A stretch of 24,305 nucleotides of DNA from assembly GCA_964554185.1 (NCBI GenBank), contig CAZKNJ010000024.1, forward strand, positions 1 through 24,305, in the 5' to 3' direction. Made by a program: the position numbers and the translations under genes. Shown one piece after another: positions 14,426 through 21,466 of the stretch. The DNA comes from CAZKNJ01 sp964554185. GTDB lineage: Bacteria > 4484-113. The notes below the pieces were generated by a model. That model was not told the origin of the DNA. It saw only the letters and a program-made list of their open reading frames with translations, and made no database searches. The first letter of the stretch is position 1. Every line of letters begins with the position of its first letter.

Positions 14426-15449
14426 GCCCGCCTCCGTGCTTGGCGCGCAGCTCTTTCGTTCGCGCCAGATATTCGCCGAATATATCGATGACCAGCTCGC
14501 TGCGGTCGTAGCACGAGTACTCGTAGTTGTTTGTATGCTTGATGGCGTCCGTCGGGCAGGAATCCTCGCACAGCCCGCAGAAGCAGCAGCGCGAGTTGTC
14601 CAGCAGGAAACCGGTAAGCTCCTGCTTCTTGGTCTCGGGGTTGCGCGTGCCGGAGATGAGTATCAGCCGGTCGGGGCAGGCGCGTTCGCAGGCGCGGCAG
14701 ACGATGCACTTGTGCATTCCGCTCTCGTCCGCCATCAGCGCATGCCGCCCCCGGAAATGCTCCGGAACATCGCAGCGGTATTCAGGGTACTCCACGCAGA
14801 CATTCGGCCGCATGAAGTTCGTAAGCGTAACCGCCAGCCCCTGGCACAGCGACACCGCCTCCTCCCAGATTTCGCTGGCCCGCGCCCACGCCATCTGCCA
14901 CCCCTGTTTGAGGTAGTCGTAGAGCAGCATTATCACCAGCAGCACAACCACAAACCGCACAAACAGCGCGGCCGGGTTGAACGCTGGGATGCCGTAAGGC
15001 GCCAGATTCTGCATCGCCGGGAACTTGGCGATCAACTTGCCCACAAGGTCCAGCGGGTCAATCCAGGCGAAGCTGCAGATGGTGAGCGTCCAGAACCAGA
15101 AGTGGCGCGGCCAACCGGCTTCCTTTCCCCAGCCGCTCATGCGCGCCAACTGGATTGAGACCCACCAGTAGAACCGCAGCACCACATAGGTCATCAGGAT
15201 GAGCGGTATTCCCGCCAGCAGGATGAGCGTCAGTTTCTTCGCCGGCTGGTAAAGCTCCGCGCCGGTGAACAACTGCAAGGCGTACACGGCGGCGTACACT
15301 CCGAGGAACCAGAACACGACCAGCGTCGCGAAGCTCTTGAACGTGGCGGACATCTGCTCGGTAAACCAGAAGTGCACCTGCAGCTGGGCGCGCACCTCGC
15401 TGTCCGCCTGCTGCTCTTCCGGCCGGCTGGTTGTCCGCTCGTTATCCAT
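14415..15449 (-). CDS. nuoI: Complex I subunit I with an N-terminal membrane domain (344 aa)
   Basis: NuoI carries clusters N6a and N6b, which pass electrons toward N2 in NuoB. The C-terminal half (about 195-344) is typical: amphipathic helix, YPEYR...FRGRHAL, first cluster Cys248/251/254/258 (CIVCRACERACP) and second cluster Cys288/291/294/298 (CCFCGLCEDSCP). The N-terminal half is unusual: after a charged 30-residue start, hydrophobic segments lie at about 39-60, 72-93 and 159-178, with a weaker one at 115-131. The usual length is 150-200 aa, so about 170-190 residues are added. The frame is continuous and the gene overlaps nuoH by 8 nt, so this is a real fusion or extension. The added domain may anchor the subunit or contact an alternative electron donor (inference). 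Confidence 0.92.
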   Translation of the reverse strand: MDNERTTSRPEEQQADSEVRAQLQVHFWFTEQMSATFKSFATLVVFWFLGVYAAVYALQLFTGAELYQPAKKLTLILLAGIPLILMTYVVLRFYWWVSIQLARMSGWGKEAGWPRHFWFWTLTICSFAWIDPLDLVGKLIAKFPAMQNLAPYGIPAFNPAALFVRFVVVLLVIMLLYDYLKQGWQMAWARASEIWEEAVSLCQGLAVTLTNFMRPNVCVEYPEYRCDVPEHFRGRHALMADESGMHKCIVCRACERACPDRLILISGTRNPETKKQELTGFLLDNSRCCFCGLCEDSCPTDAIKHTNNYEYSCYDRSELVIDIFGEYLARTKELRAKHGGGHVS

Positions 15450-16773
15450 CAGCCGCTCTTATTTCCTCCAGGAACTCACGGCTCGGGTAGTAGCCTTTCA
15501 CCGTGCGGTAGAACAGCCCTGCCAGCAGGGCGACGACCACGAGCGCGCCCAGCACGCTCCAGCCGAAGGCCACCAGCTCCGCCTTGGAGATGGCGCCCAG
15601 CCCCTCCGCCAGCGTCATATACTTGTAGCTCACCATTATCCCGCCCGCGTAAGCCTCTCTCGCGGTGAGGGAAGGGATGAGATTCGCCGAGAACAAGGGG
15701 TTGCGGTAGGTGATGCCCCATCCCACGATGAGCAGTTGCACCACCGACAGTGGCAGCAGGAACTTCCACGCCACCACCATCAGCTGGTCTACGCGGATGC
15801 GCGGGAAGGTGCCCCTGAACCAGATGAAACACCACACAAAGAAGAACGTCTTCGCCATGAACCAGCAGAAGCTGGTCAACCACAGCCCCGCCTCGCCGAG
15901 GAACATCGGCCCCTTCCACCCGCCGAAGAAGCAGGTGGTGATGAGCGCGGCGATGACGAACATGTTCAAGTACTCGGCTAGGAAGAACAGCGCAAAGCGC
16001 ATGCCGCTGTACTCGGTATGGAAGCCCGCGACGATTTCGCTCTCCGCTTCCATCAGGTCAAAGGGGCAGCGGTTGGTTTCCGCCAGGCCGCAGATGAAGA
16101 AGATGATGAAGGCGAAGAACAGCGGAACAAACGCCCAGGTGCTGCTCTGGCGCTGCACGATGTCCACCAGCGACAGGCTGCCGGCGAACAGCGCGACGCT
16201 TATGAGCGACAGCACCATCGGCACTTCGTAGCTGATGAGCTGCGCCACCGTGCGCATCGAGCCGATCAGCGCGTATTTGTTGCTGGAACTCCAGCCGGCC
16301 ATGATGATGCCGATGACCCCGATGGCGCCGGCGGCCAGGATGTAAGCCAGGCCGATGTTGAGGTTGGCCACTGAGTAATACTTGTACGATCCGCTTATCA
16401 GCGCCACGCCGAAAGGCATCACCACCAGCGCCGCCAGCGCCGGCACAAACACCACATACGGCGCCGCCAGGAAGGTCGGCCGGTCAACGTTCAGCGGAAT
16501 GATGTCTTCTTTGTAGAGCAGCTTCAGCGCATCGGCCACGGTCTGCAGGATGCCGGTGCGCCCGCCCACGCGGTTGGGGCCGGGGCGCAGTTGTATCCAG
16601 GCGATGAGCCGGCGCTCCAGCAGCACCAGCAGCAGCACCAGCACCACCACAAACAGCGCAACCACCAGGAACGCGAGCAGCAGCGTGATGACCTGGGCCC
16701 ACGCATAGGACAGGCCCCAGCCCATCATCAGCTCCCGCGCCGCCTCGTAGATGGTCACGCTCTGCGGCATCAC
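15442..16773 (-). CDS. nuoH: NADH-quinone oxidoreductase subunit H
   Basis: NuoH joins the hydrophilic and membrane arms and forms much of the quinone chamber. Visible signatures are ERRLIAWIQLRPGPNRVG (about 53-70) and AETNRCPFDLMEAESEIVAG with EYSGMRFALFFLAEYLNM, the acidic loop that lines the proton entry path. At 443 aa it is somewhat longer than the usual 320-430, with the excess near the C-terminus (about 375-443). It overlaps nuoD by 4 nt. Confidence 0.96.
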   Translation of the reverse strand: MMPQSVTIYEAARELMMGWGLSYAWAQVITLLLAFLVVALFVVVLVLLLVLLERRLIAWIQLRPGPNRVGGRTGILQTVADALKLLYKEDIIPLNVDRPTFLAAPYVVFVPALAALVVMPFGVALISGSYKYYSVANLNIGLAYILAAGAIGVIGIIMAGWSSSNKYALIGSMRTVAQLISYEVPMVLSLISVALFAGSLSLVDIVQRQSSTWAFVPLFFAFIIFFICGLAETNRCPFDLMEAESEIVAGFHTEYSGMRFALFFLAEYLNMFVIAALITTCFFGGWKGPMFLGEAGLWLTSFCWFMAKTFFFVWCFIWFRGTFPRIRVDQLMVVAWKFLLPLSVVQLLIVGWGITYRNPLFSANLIPSLTAREAYAGGIMVSYKYMTLAEGLGAISKAELVAFGWSVLGALVVVALLAGLFYRTVKGYYPSREFLEEIRAADG

Positions 16774-17915
16774 TTATCCACGTCCCCCAGCACGATGTCT
16801 ATGCTGCCCAGGATGATGATGAGGTCGGCGAACATGTAGCCGCGGCACATGGTCGCTAGCGCGCCCAGGTTCAAGAAGCTCGGCGGGCGGACATGCAGCC
16901 GCCAAGGGTTCTTACCGCCGTCGCTGACGAGATAACAGCCCAGCTCGCCGCGCGACGCTTCCTGGCGCACATACACTTCCCCCTGCTTGGTCTTGATGGA
17001 CGGCGGCACCTTCGTGACGTAATCACCTTCGGGGAGCCCGTCCATCGCCTGGCGCACAATCTCCGCTGCCATCCGCATTTCGTAGAACCGCACGTTGTAG
17101 CGGTCCAGCACATCCCCGTTTTCGCCGATGGGAATGTCGAAGTTCAATTCGGGGTAGATACTGTAGGGCTCGTGCTTGCGTATATCCCATTCCACGCCGC
17201 TGCCCCGCAGCACCGGGCCGCTCACGCCCAGGTTGATGGCCGCTTCCCTGCTGAGCACGCCGATGTTCTTGGCGCGGTTGATGAAAATGGCATTGCCGGA
17301 ATAAAGCTGCTCGCACTCGTCCAAGTACCGGTTGAAGTGCTTGAGGAAAGCCGCCAGGCCCTCCATGAACTCGGCGTCAATGTCGCGCCTTACTCCGCCC
17401 GGCCGGATGTAGTTGTAGAGCAGCCTCGCGCCGCTCGCCAGCTCAAACAGGTCGACTATCTTCTCGCGCTCCTTCAGCGCGTAGAACAGCGGGGTGACCG
17501 CGCCGGAGTCCAGCGCAAAGGACGCGAACCAGAACAGGTGGCTGGCGATGCGCTGCAGCTCCAGCATTATCACGCGGATGTACTCCGCGCGCCGCGGCAC
17601 CTCGATATCCATCAGGCTCTCCGCCGCGCTGGTGACCATATAGCCCATGTGCATGGCGGAGAGGTAATCGTTGCGCTCCCACAGCGGGATGATCTGGCGG
17701 TATTCCTTTATTTCCGAGTGCTTCTCCATCCCGCGGTGGAGAAAACCCAGATGCGGTTCAATGTCCTTAATGACTTCGCCGTCGGAAGTGACAACCAGGC
17801 GCAGCACGCCGTGGGTGGAGGGATGCTGCGGGCCGACATTGAGCACCAGGTCCTCGGTGAACAGGTCGTCCCACCGTAAATCCCACACCTTCGGCTGCTC
17901 GTACTTGACTGCCAC
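16770..17915 (-). CDS. nuoD: NADH-quinone oxidoreductase subunit D (49 kDa)
   Basis: NuoD, related to the large subunit of [NiFe] hydrogenases, forms the quinone-binding site with NuoB. NVGPQHPSTHGVLRL near the N-terminus carries the conserved His loop, and PHLGFLHRGMEK and the C-terminal DIVLGDVDK match the family. At 381 aa it is a separate NuoD, not a NuoCD fusion. The start is GTG, overlapping the nuoC stop by one base (TAGTG). Confidence 0.96.
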   Translation of the reverse strand: MAVKYEQPKVWDLRWDDLFTEDLVLNVGPQHPSTHGVLRLVVTSDGEVIKDIEPHLGFLHRGMEKHSEIKEYRQIIPLWERNDYLSAMHMGYMVTSAAESLMDIEVPRRAEYIRVIMLELQRIASHLFWFASFALDSGAVTPLFYALKEREKIVDLFELASGARLLYNYIRPGGVRRDIDAEFMEGLAAFLKHFNRYLDECEQLYSGNAIFINRAKNIGVLSREAAINLGVSGPVLRGSGVEWDIRKHEPYSIYPELNFDIPIGENGDVLDRYNVRFYEMRMAAEIVRQAMDGLPEGDYVTKVPPSIKTKQGEVYVRQEASRGELGCYLVSDGGKNPWRLHVRPPSFLNLGALATMCRGYMFADLIIILGSIDIVLGDVDK

Positions 17916-18436
17916 TAGGCCTTCTCCTCCTTCGCCTTCACCTTCGCCAGCTCCCGCTCGCGGCCGCCCAGGTCGCCGACGTTCGGCACCTCGTCCAGCT
18001 TGAAGCTCTTGCGCAGCGGGTAGAAGTCTACCGTCTCCTCCAGGTAGATCCGCCGCAGGTCGGGATGCCCCGCAAACCTGATGCCGAACATGTCGTAGGC
18101 CTCGCGTTCCATCCAGTCCGCGCTGTCCCAGTGCGATGTGGCCGTAGGCACCACTAGGTCTTCCGACACGCGCGCAATGACCATCAGCACGTGCTTCAGT
18201 TCCAGCGACACGAAGTTGTACACGGTGAAGAGCTGCCCTTCCGGCCCCTCTTTCGCCGTCATATCGCGTAGGTAGTTGAGCTTCAGCCGGCTGTCTTCGG
18301 TGAACAGCTTGAACGCCTGCGGCAGGTGCTCCGCCTCCAGCCTCAGCACCTGCGCCGCCGGGTCGTACTCGTGCTCAAACGAAAACGCCTCGCGGAAGAC
18401 GCCGCTGAAGTCGGTTTGTGCGGATACTCGGTTCAT
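17915..18436 (-). CDS. nuoC: NADH-quinone oxidoreductase subunit C (30 kDa)
   Basis: NuoC is a structural subunit of the hydrophilic arm that packs on NuoD. The signature WMEREAYDMFGIRFAGHPDL followed by RRIYL is present at about 108-131. The 173 aa end in a charged Lys/Glu-rich tail. It overlaps nuoB by 4 nt (ATGA) and nuoD by 1 nt. Confidence 0.95.
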   Translation of the reverse strand: MNRVSAQTDFSGVFREAFSFEHEYDPAAQVLRLEAEHLPQAFKLFTEDSRLKLNYLRDMTAKEGPEGQLFTVYNFVSLELKHVLMVIARVSEDLVVPTATSHWDSADWMEREAYDMFGIRFAGHPDLRRIYLEETVDFYPLRKSFKLDEVPNVGDLGGRERELAKVKAKEEKA

Positions 18437-19044
18437 TTCGTTAGGTCAATGCCCAGCCGGGCGGCGGCCATAAGCTCCACCGCGACCTCCGGGCTGAGCT
18501 TGCCCGGCCCGGGGCCGTGGCCCGCGAGCACGTAGTTCGGCGCGTCGCGCCGCAGCGTCTGGCGGTCAATCTTGCGCTGGAGCGTTGTCAGCCCGTGCAG
18601 CAGCGCCTCCGGACGCGGCGGGCAGCCGGGGATGTACACGTCCACCGGCAGTATCTTGTCAATCCCGCGGAGCGTGCCGTAGCTGTCGGCGTGGATGCCC
18701 CCGCTATTGGCGCAGCTGCCCATGGAAACCACGTATTTGGGCTCGGGCATTTGTTCGTAAATGCGTTTCACCCGGGCGGCCATTTTGTAGACCACCGTGC
18801 CGGCGACAATCATCACATCCGCCTGGCGCGGGCTGGGGCGGAAAACCTCCATCCCGAACCGGGAGATATCAAACCTGGCGGCGGACGCGCATATCATCTC
18901 AATCGCGCAGCAGGCGAGCCCCATAGTGAGCGGCCACAGGCTGTTGCGCCGGGCGACATTGATGAGCCAGTCCAGCGAAGTAAGCGTGACACCCGGTATG
19001 GAGCGCGGGGAAGCGTTGATATTGTGGCCGTCAATTAGACCCAA
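18433..19044 (-). CDS. nuoB: NADH-quinone oxidoreductase subunit B (cluster N2)
   Basis: NuoB binds cluster N2, the last Fe-S centre before quinone. Its cysteines are in GLACCAIEM (tandem Cys), GSCANSGG and PGCPPRPEALL. I place the start at the TTG at 19042-19044: the stretch AGAGGGGGG lies 7 nt upstream, and the resulting 203-aa protein begins MGLIDGHNINAS. A GTG at 19077 would lengthen it by 11 residues but overlap nuoA by over 40 nt. With the TTG start the overlap with nuoA is 10 nt. The C-terminal 40 residues after the last motif are longer than in short family members. Confidence 0.94.
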   Translation of the reverse strand: MGLIDGHNINASPRSIPGVTLTSLDWLINVARRNSLWPLTMGLACCAIEMICASAARFDISRFGMEVFRPSPRQADVMIVAGTVVYKMAARVKRIYEQMPEPKYVVSMGSCANSGGIHADSYGTLRGIDKILPVDVYIPGCPPRPEALLHGLTTLQRKIDRQTLRRDAPNYVLAGHGPGPGKLSPEVAVELMAAARLGIDLTK

Positions 19045-19445
19045 TCCAGCGCCCCCCTCTTGTAAGCGTACAGCCACGCGAGCAGCAGGACGAACAGGAA
19101 AACCGCCGCCTCGCCGAAGGCGCTCGGGCCGATCGGTACGAAGTAAACGCGGGGATCGCCGAAGGTCAGCAGGCGGTAGGCCGCCGCCCAGGGGAACAGG
19201 AACACCACATCCACATCAAACACCAGAAACACCAGCGCGATGATGTAGTAGCGCGTGTTGAACCTGATCCAGGTGGGGCCGATGGTCTCCTCGCCGCACT
19301 CGTAAGTGGTAAGCTTGACGAAATCCGGCCGGCGCGGCCGCAGCAGCGCTGCCACCAGCAGCATAATGGCAACCAGCACGATGGCGCCGATAACAAACAG
19401 CGCCACCCAGTTGTAGTCCATGTAGGTGTATATGGGCTCGCGCAT
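19035..19445 (-). CDS. nuoA: NADH-quinone oxidoreductase subunit A
   Basis: NuoA is a three-helix subunit next to NuoH. Helices lie at about 13-35, 68-90 and 110-128. The conserved loop YECGEETIGP with the quinone-region Cys, followed by RFNTRYYIIALVFLVFDV, defines the family. The 136-aa length is normal. It is the first gene of the operon; GGAG lies 11 nt before the ATG, and a 115-nt leader separates it from the promoter. Confidence 0.95.
   Translation of the reverse strand: MREPIYTYMDYNWVALFVIGAIVLVAIMLLVAALLRPRRPDFVKLTTYECGEETIGPTWIRFNTRYYIIALVFLVFDVDVVFLFPWAAAYRLLTFGDPRVYFVPIGPSAFGEAAVFLFVLLLAWLYAYKRGALDWV
19052..19060 (-). promoter_or_regulatory. Ribosome binding site selecting the TTG start of nuoB
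   Basis: The minus strand reads AGAGGGGGG inside the end of nuoA, 7 nt before TTG at 19044. It favours that start over the GTG at 19077. Confidence 0.5.
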
Positions 19446-19465
19446 TGCGCAGAAAGCTCCGCCAC

Positions 19466-19522
19466 CCGGCAGCTCCAGGCGGCTGCCGGATACAAGCCAA
19501 ACCGCCGCAGACTCGCTGCGGC
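19466..19522 (-). promoter_or_regulatory. Two strong hairpins in the nuo leader
   Basis: Between the nuo promoter and nuoA, the RNA would form two perfect stem-loops. The first is 7 bp (19504-19510 with 19516-19522, 5-nt loop); the second is 8 bp (19466-19473 with 19482-19489, 8-nt loop). Neither is followed by a U-run, so they are not intrinsic terminators. The second ends about 20 nt before the start codon. They could protect the mRNA or bind a regulator (inference). Confidence 0.5.
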
Positions 19523-19567
19523 TTCAGAGCATTGCACCTTGAAGCGCGGCGCCTGCGGGCTGAGTGA

Positions 19568-19596
19568 ATAATAGTTTGCCTTAGGGGATATGTCAA
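19568..19596 (-). promoter_or_regulatory. Promoter of the nuo operon
   Basis: On the minus strand, TTGACA (19591-19596) is separated by exactly 17 bp from TATTAT (19568-19573). This is a near-consensus sigma-70-type promoter. It would start a transcript near 19561 that covers nuoA to nuoM, about 10 kb. Confidence 0.75.
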
Positions 19597-19675
19597 TCCG
19601 AAATCGGGGTTCCATCCGCCTGGAATGACAATCCCGTTACAGAACGCGCGCTGGCGGAATCTCCAGCCGCAGAGC

Positions 19676-19702
19676 TAAAGCACAGCAGAACTCCGCCGAT
19701 AA
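19676..19702 (+). promoter_or_regulatory. Sigma-28 (FliA/sigma-D)-type promoter
   Basis: TAAA (19676-19679), 15 bp, then GCCGATAA (19695-19702) matches the flagellar sigma consensus at every fixed position and at the right spacing. It is intergenic, points away from the nuo operon, and lies just upstream of a structured, U-tract-ending stretch. Flagellar stator genes in the same window make such a sigma factor plausible. Start predicted near 19709. Confidence 0.55.
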
Positions 19703-19708
19703 ATGAAA

Positions 19709-19826
19709 TGAGAGGGCATCCCTGCCTTCTTAGATGTCAGGAATGGCATCACCTCCCTGAATAGCATCATCGGTCGGGGTTCGAGGACTGGGCGGAAATC
19801 GAACACCATCGGTGATGCTTCTTTTT
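19709..19826 (+). ncRNA. Candidate flagellar-sigma-dependent small RNA with three-way junction
   Basis: Downstream of the sigma-28-type promoter, the RNA can fold as a three-way junction. The closing stem pairs 19746-19753 with 19811-19818 (8 bp). Two arms pair 19755-19760 with 19774-19779 (6 bp, one G-U) and 19780-19784 with 19799-19803 (5 bp, or 6 if G19779 is used here). A small hairpin AGGG-CAT-CCCT sits near the 5' end. TTCTTTTT (19819-19826) follows the closing stem directly, as in an intrinsic terminator. An alternative is a regulatory leader for the lipoprotein gene at 19902. An 18-codon frame from ATG 19708 is also possible. No known family recognised. Confidence 0.5.
19811..19826 (+). 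terminator. Probable intrinsic terminator of the 19709 RNA
   Basis: The 3' strand of an 8-bp perfect stem (GGTGATGC, partner 19746-19753) is followed at once by TTCTTTTT. The stem closes over a folded 57-nt interior rather than a short loop, which is unusual but compatible with termination. Confidence 0.4.
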
Positions 19827-19871
19827 CACCGGACACCTCCCGCTAGCCCGTTCGGCACGCCCGCGCGTGGG

Positions 19872-19877
19872 TAGAAT
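19872..19877 (+). promoter_or_regulatory. -10 element before the 19902 lipoprotein gene
   Basis: TAGAAT lies 24 nt before the ATG and upstream of a GGGAGG ribosome site (19891-19896). The -35 region is not convincing. Confidence 0.35.
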
Positions 19878-19901
19878 AGTAGTGAATACCGGGAGGCAAA
19901 G

Positions 19902-20375
19902 ATGAAGCGGGTGATTCTGCCATTATTGGTGGTGTTGCTCCTCGCGAGCTGCCAGTCCGATTGGGAGCACTGGATTACTGATGATTTGCTGGGCATCGAC
20001 CGCGACGAGCCGCAAGTTTTTCTGTGCGCCCCAGGCTCCATGCCAACCACAAGCCCCTTCGCCATTGAGCGCGTTGAGGTTCAGGAAGAGGCGCCCGCAG
20101 GTCAGTTGGCGGTACGCCTGGCGCTCAAGTGGGGAGACGGCTGGTGCAGCAAGACGAATCCTCTGGGCGTGCAAATCCCCGACGAGCTGCGGCTTGACCC
20201 CGACGGCCCTGCTGGCGAGATGGAGGAGCAGACTATCAGCCTGGATGAGGTCGGCACGGCTGGCTGCGCGGAGGTTACGGTCTGGTATCCCGCGGCCGGC
20301 GAGTATCTCGCCACCGCCAGGATACGCGGCCTCGCGGGCTGGGGCAGCGCTCAGCTTACCGTCACCGTGCTCTGA
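19902..20375 (+). CDS. Predicted lipoprotein of unknown function (157 aa)
   Basis: The family is not recognised. A basic start (KR) and hydrophobic stretch lead to the lipobox LLASC with lipidated Cys17. The mature part has three more cysteines (about 42, 82, 122). Its C-terminal 90 residues alternate strands in the manner of an immunoglobulin-like beta-sandwich (AVRLALKWGDGW ... VTVWYPAAGEYLATARI ... AQLTVTVL). GGGAGG lies 5 nt before the ATG. The gene converges on the FAH-family gene, and the two coding ends overlap by 14 nt. It lies downstream of the candidate small RNA and could share its transcript if termination is incomplete. Confidence 0.78.
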   Translation: MKRVILPLLVVLLLASCQSDWEHWITDDLLGIDRDEPQVFLCAPGSMPTTSPFAIERVEVQEEAPAGQLAVRLALKWGDGWCSKTNPLGVQIPDELRLDPDGPAGEMEEQTISLDEVGTAGCAEVTVWYPAAGEYLATARIRGLAGWGSAQLTVTVL

Positions 20376-21141
20376 CCGGATTCACCAGCGGCGCCAGACC
20401 GGTCACTTCAACCGCCACCTCGTCGCCCACCGCGAGCGGCCCCACCCCTTCGGGCGTGCCGGTGGCGATAACATCTCCCGGCAACAGCGTCATTATCTGC
20501 GAGATGTATGCGACCAAGAACGGGATGGAGAAGGCCATGTCCGCGGCCTTTCCGCTCTGCTTCAGCTCGCCGTTCACCCGCGTGCTTACTTCCAGCGACG
20601 CCCAGTCAAACTCCGGGGCAGTGAGCACTACTTCCGGGCCCACCGGCGCGAAGGTGTCAAATCCCTTGGCGCGCGTCCACTGCCCGTCTTTCTTCTGCAA
20701 GTCGCGGGCGGTGACATCATTCAGCGCCGTATATCCCAGGATGCACTCCCGCACCTGCCGTTCGTCCGCATCGCAGCAAGTACGCCCGATGACTACGGCG
20801 ATCTCGCCCTCGTAATCCACCCGCTCGGAGACCGGAGGAATGAGGATAGCCTCGCCCGGCCCAATCACCGCGCTGGGGGGCTTGAGAAACAGCAGGGGGT
20901 ATTCCGGCGGCTCATTGCCCAGCTCGCGGGCGTGCGCCAGGTAGTTGCGGCCGACGCAGACTATCTTGCTCGGCTCCACCGGCGCGAGCAGCCGGACTTC
21001 TCCTTCGCCTATTGGCTCCCCTCGCGGAGTATGGTCGGTGAATGAAGCAATGGGCTGCAACGCGCCTTTGCCGGCGGTCACAGCCCACAGCACCCGGCCA
21101 CCGTGCACGATGCGCGAAAGCCGGACGAAATCGTCGTTCAC
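20362..21141 (-). CDS. Fumarylacetoacetate hydrolase (FAH)-family protein
   Basis: Members of this family hydrolyse or decarboxylate acylpyruvates and related 2-oxo acids with a divalent metal. The core domain (about 58-255) has the metal ligands Glu111 and Glu113 in DYEGEIAVVIG and Asp142 in ALNDVTARDLQ, and the usual GRNYLAHARE, KGFDTFAPVGP and TGTPEGVGPL. The length of 259 aa fits the single-domain enzymes (acylpyruvase, oxaloacetate decarboxylase or 2-hydroxyhepta-2,4-diene-1,7-dioate isomerase types). The exact substrate cannot be told from sequence, and no aromatic-degradation genes are nearby. The start is GTG with a weak ribosome site. It lies 20 bp after the small lipoprotein gene, probably on the same transcript. 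Confidence 0.88.
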   Translation of the reverse strand: MNDDFVRLSRIVHGGRVLWAVTAGKGALQPIASFTDHTPRGEPIGEGEVRLLAPVEPSKIVCVGRNYLAHARELGNEPPEYPLLFLKPPSAVIGPGEAILIPPVSERVDYEGEIAVVIGRTCCDADERQVRECILGYTALNDVTARDLQKKDGQWTRAKGFDTFAPVGPEVVLTAPEFDWASLEVSTRVNGELKQSGKAADMAFSIPFLVAYISQIMTLLPGDVIATGTPEGVGPLAVGDEVAVEVTGLAPLVNPVRAR

Positions 21142-21161
21142 TTCAGTTGATGATGGACTTA

Positions 21162-21407
21162 CTACTCGCCGCCGAAGACGTCTTCTTCGTCGTCGCCGGT
21201 GTCCTTAGCGGCTCCACCGCCGGCAGCCCCTCCGGCAGCGCTGCCACCAGCCGTGCCGCCAGTGTCAGGCGGGGGCGGAGGCGGTTCGGTCATGACCGTC
21301 CCGCCGCCTTTCTTGGGTGTGTAGTCCTTGCCCAGGCAGCCGGCGAACATAAACACCATCGCCACCAATGCAATCACAGTTAGAACAACGGCCAAAATCC
21401 TTTTCAT
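21162..21407 (-). CDS. Small lipoprotein with Pro/Gly-rich acidic tail (81 aa)
   Basis: The family is not recognised. A long hydrophobic signal (residues 5-22) ends in the lipobox FAGC (Cys24). The mature part is low complexity: a run of six prolines, then Gly/Ala repeats, then an acidic end (DTGDDEEDVFGGE). It has the look of an extended, unstructured envelope tether. GGGAGG lies 8 nt before the ATG, and a strong promoter lies between it and pnp, so the gene is real despite its composition. Confidence 0.75.
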   Translation of the reverse strand: MKRILAVVLTVIALVAMVFMFAGCLGKDYTPKKGGGTVMTEPPPPPPDTGGTAGGSAAGGAAGGGAAKDTGDDEEDVFGGE

Positions 21408-21431
21408 AAAAGATCCTCCCGTGATGAGTCC

Positions 21432-21460
21432 ATTCTATGGAATAGGCGCACCATAGTCAA
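21432..21460 (-). promoter_or_regulatory. Promoter of the small lipoprotein / FAH transcript
   Basis: On the minus strand, TTGACT (21455-21460) and TAGAAT (21432-21437) are exactly 17 bp apart, five of six matches each. The -35 begins 6 bp after the pnp stop, leaving no room for a pnp terminator before it. Confidence 0.65.
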
Positions 21461-21466
21461 CTGCCT

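Noticed and set aside
19771..19810. tRNA-like T-loop sequence (GGGGTTCGAGGAC)
   Set aside because: The flanking bases do not form a 5-bp T-stem, and no acceptor, D or anticodon arms can be built. The TTCGA instead pairs with TCGAA 14 nt away.
20362..20375. Convergent 14-nt coding overlap of the lipoprotein and FAH-family genes
   Set aside because: Both stops look genuine, and short convergent overlaps are ordinary in compact genomes.
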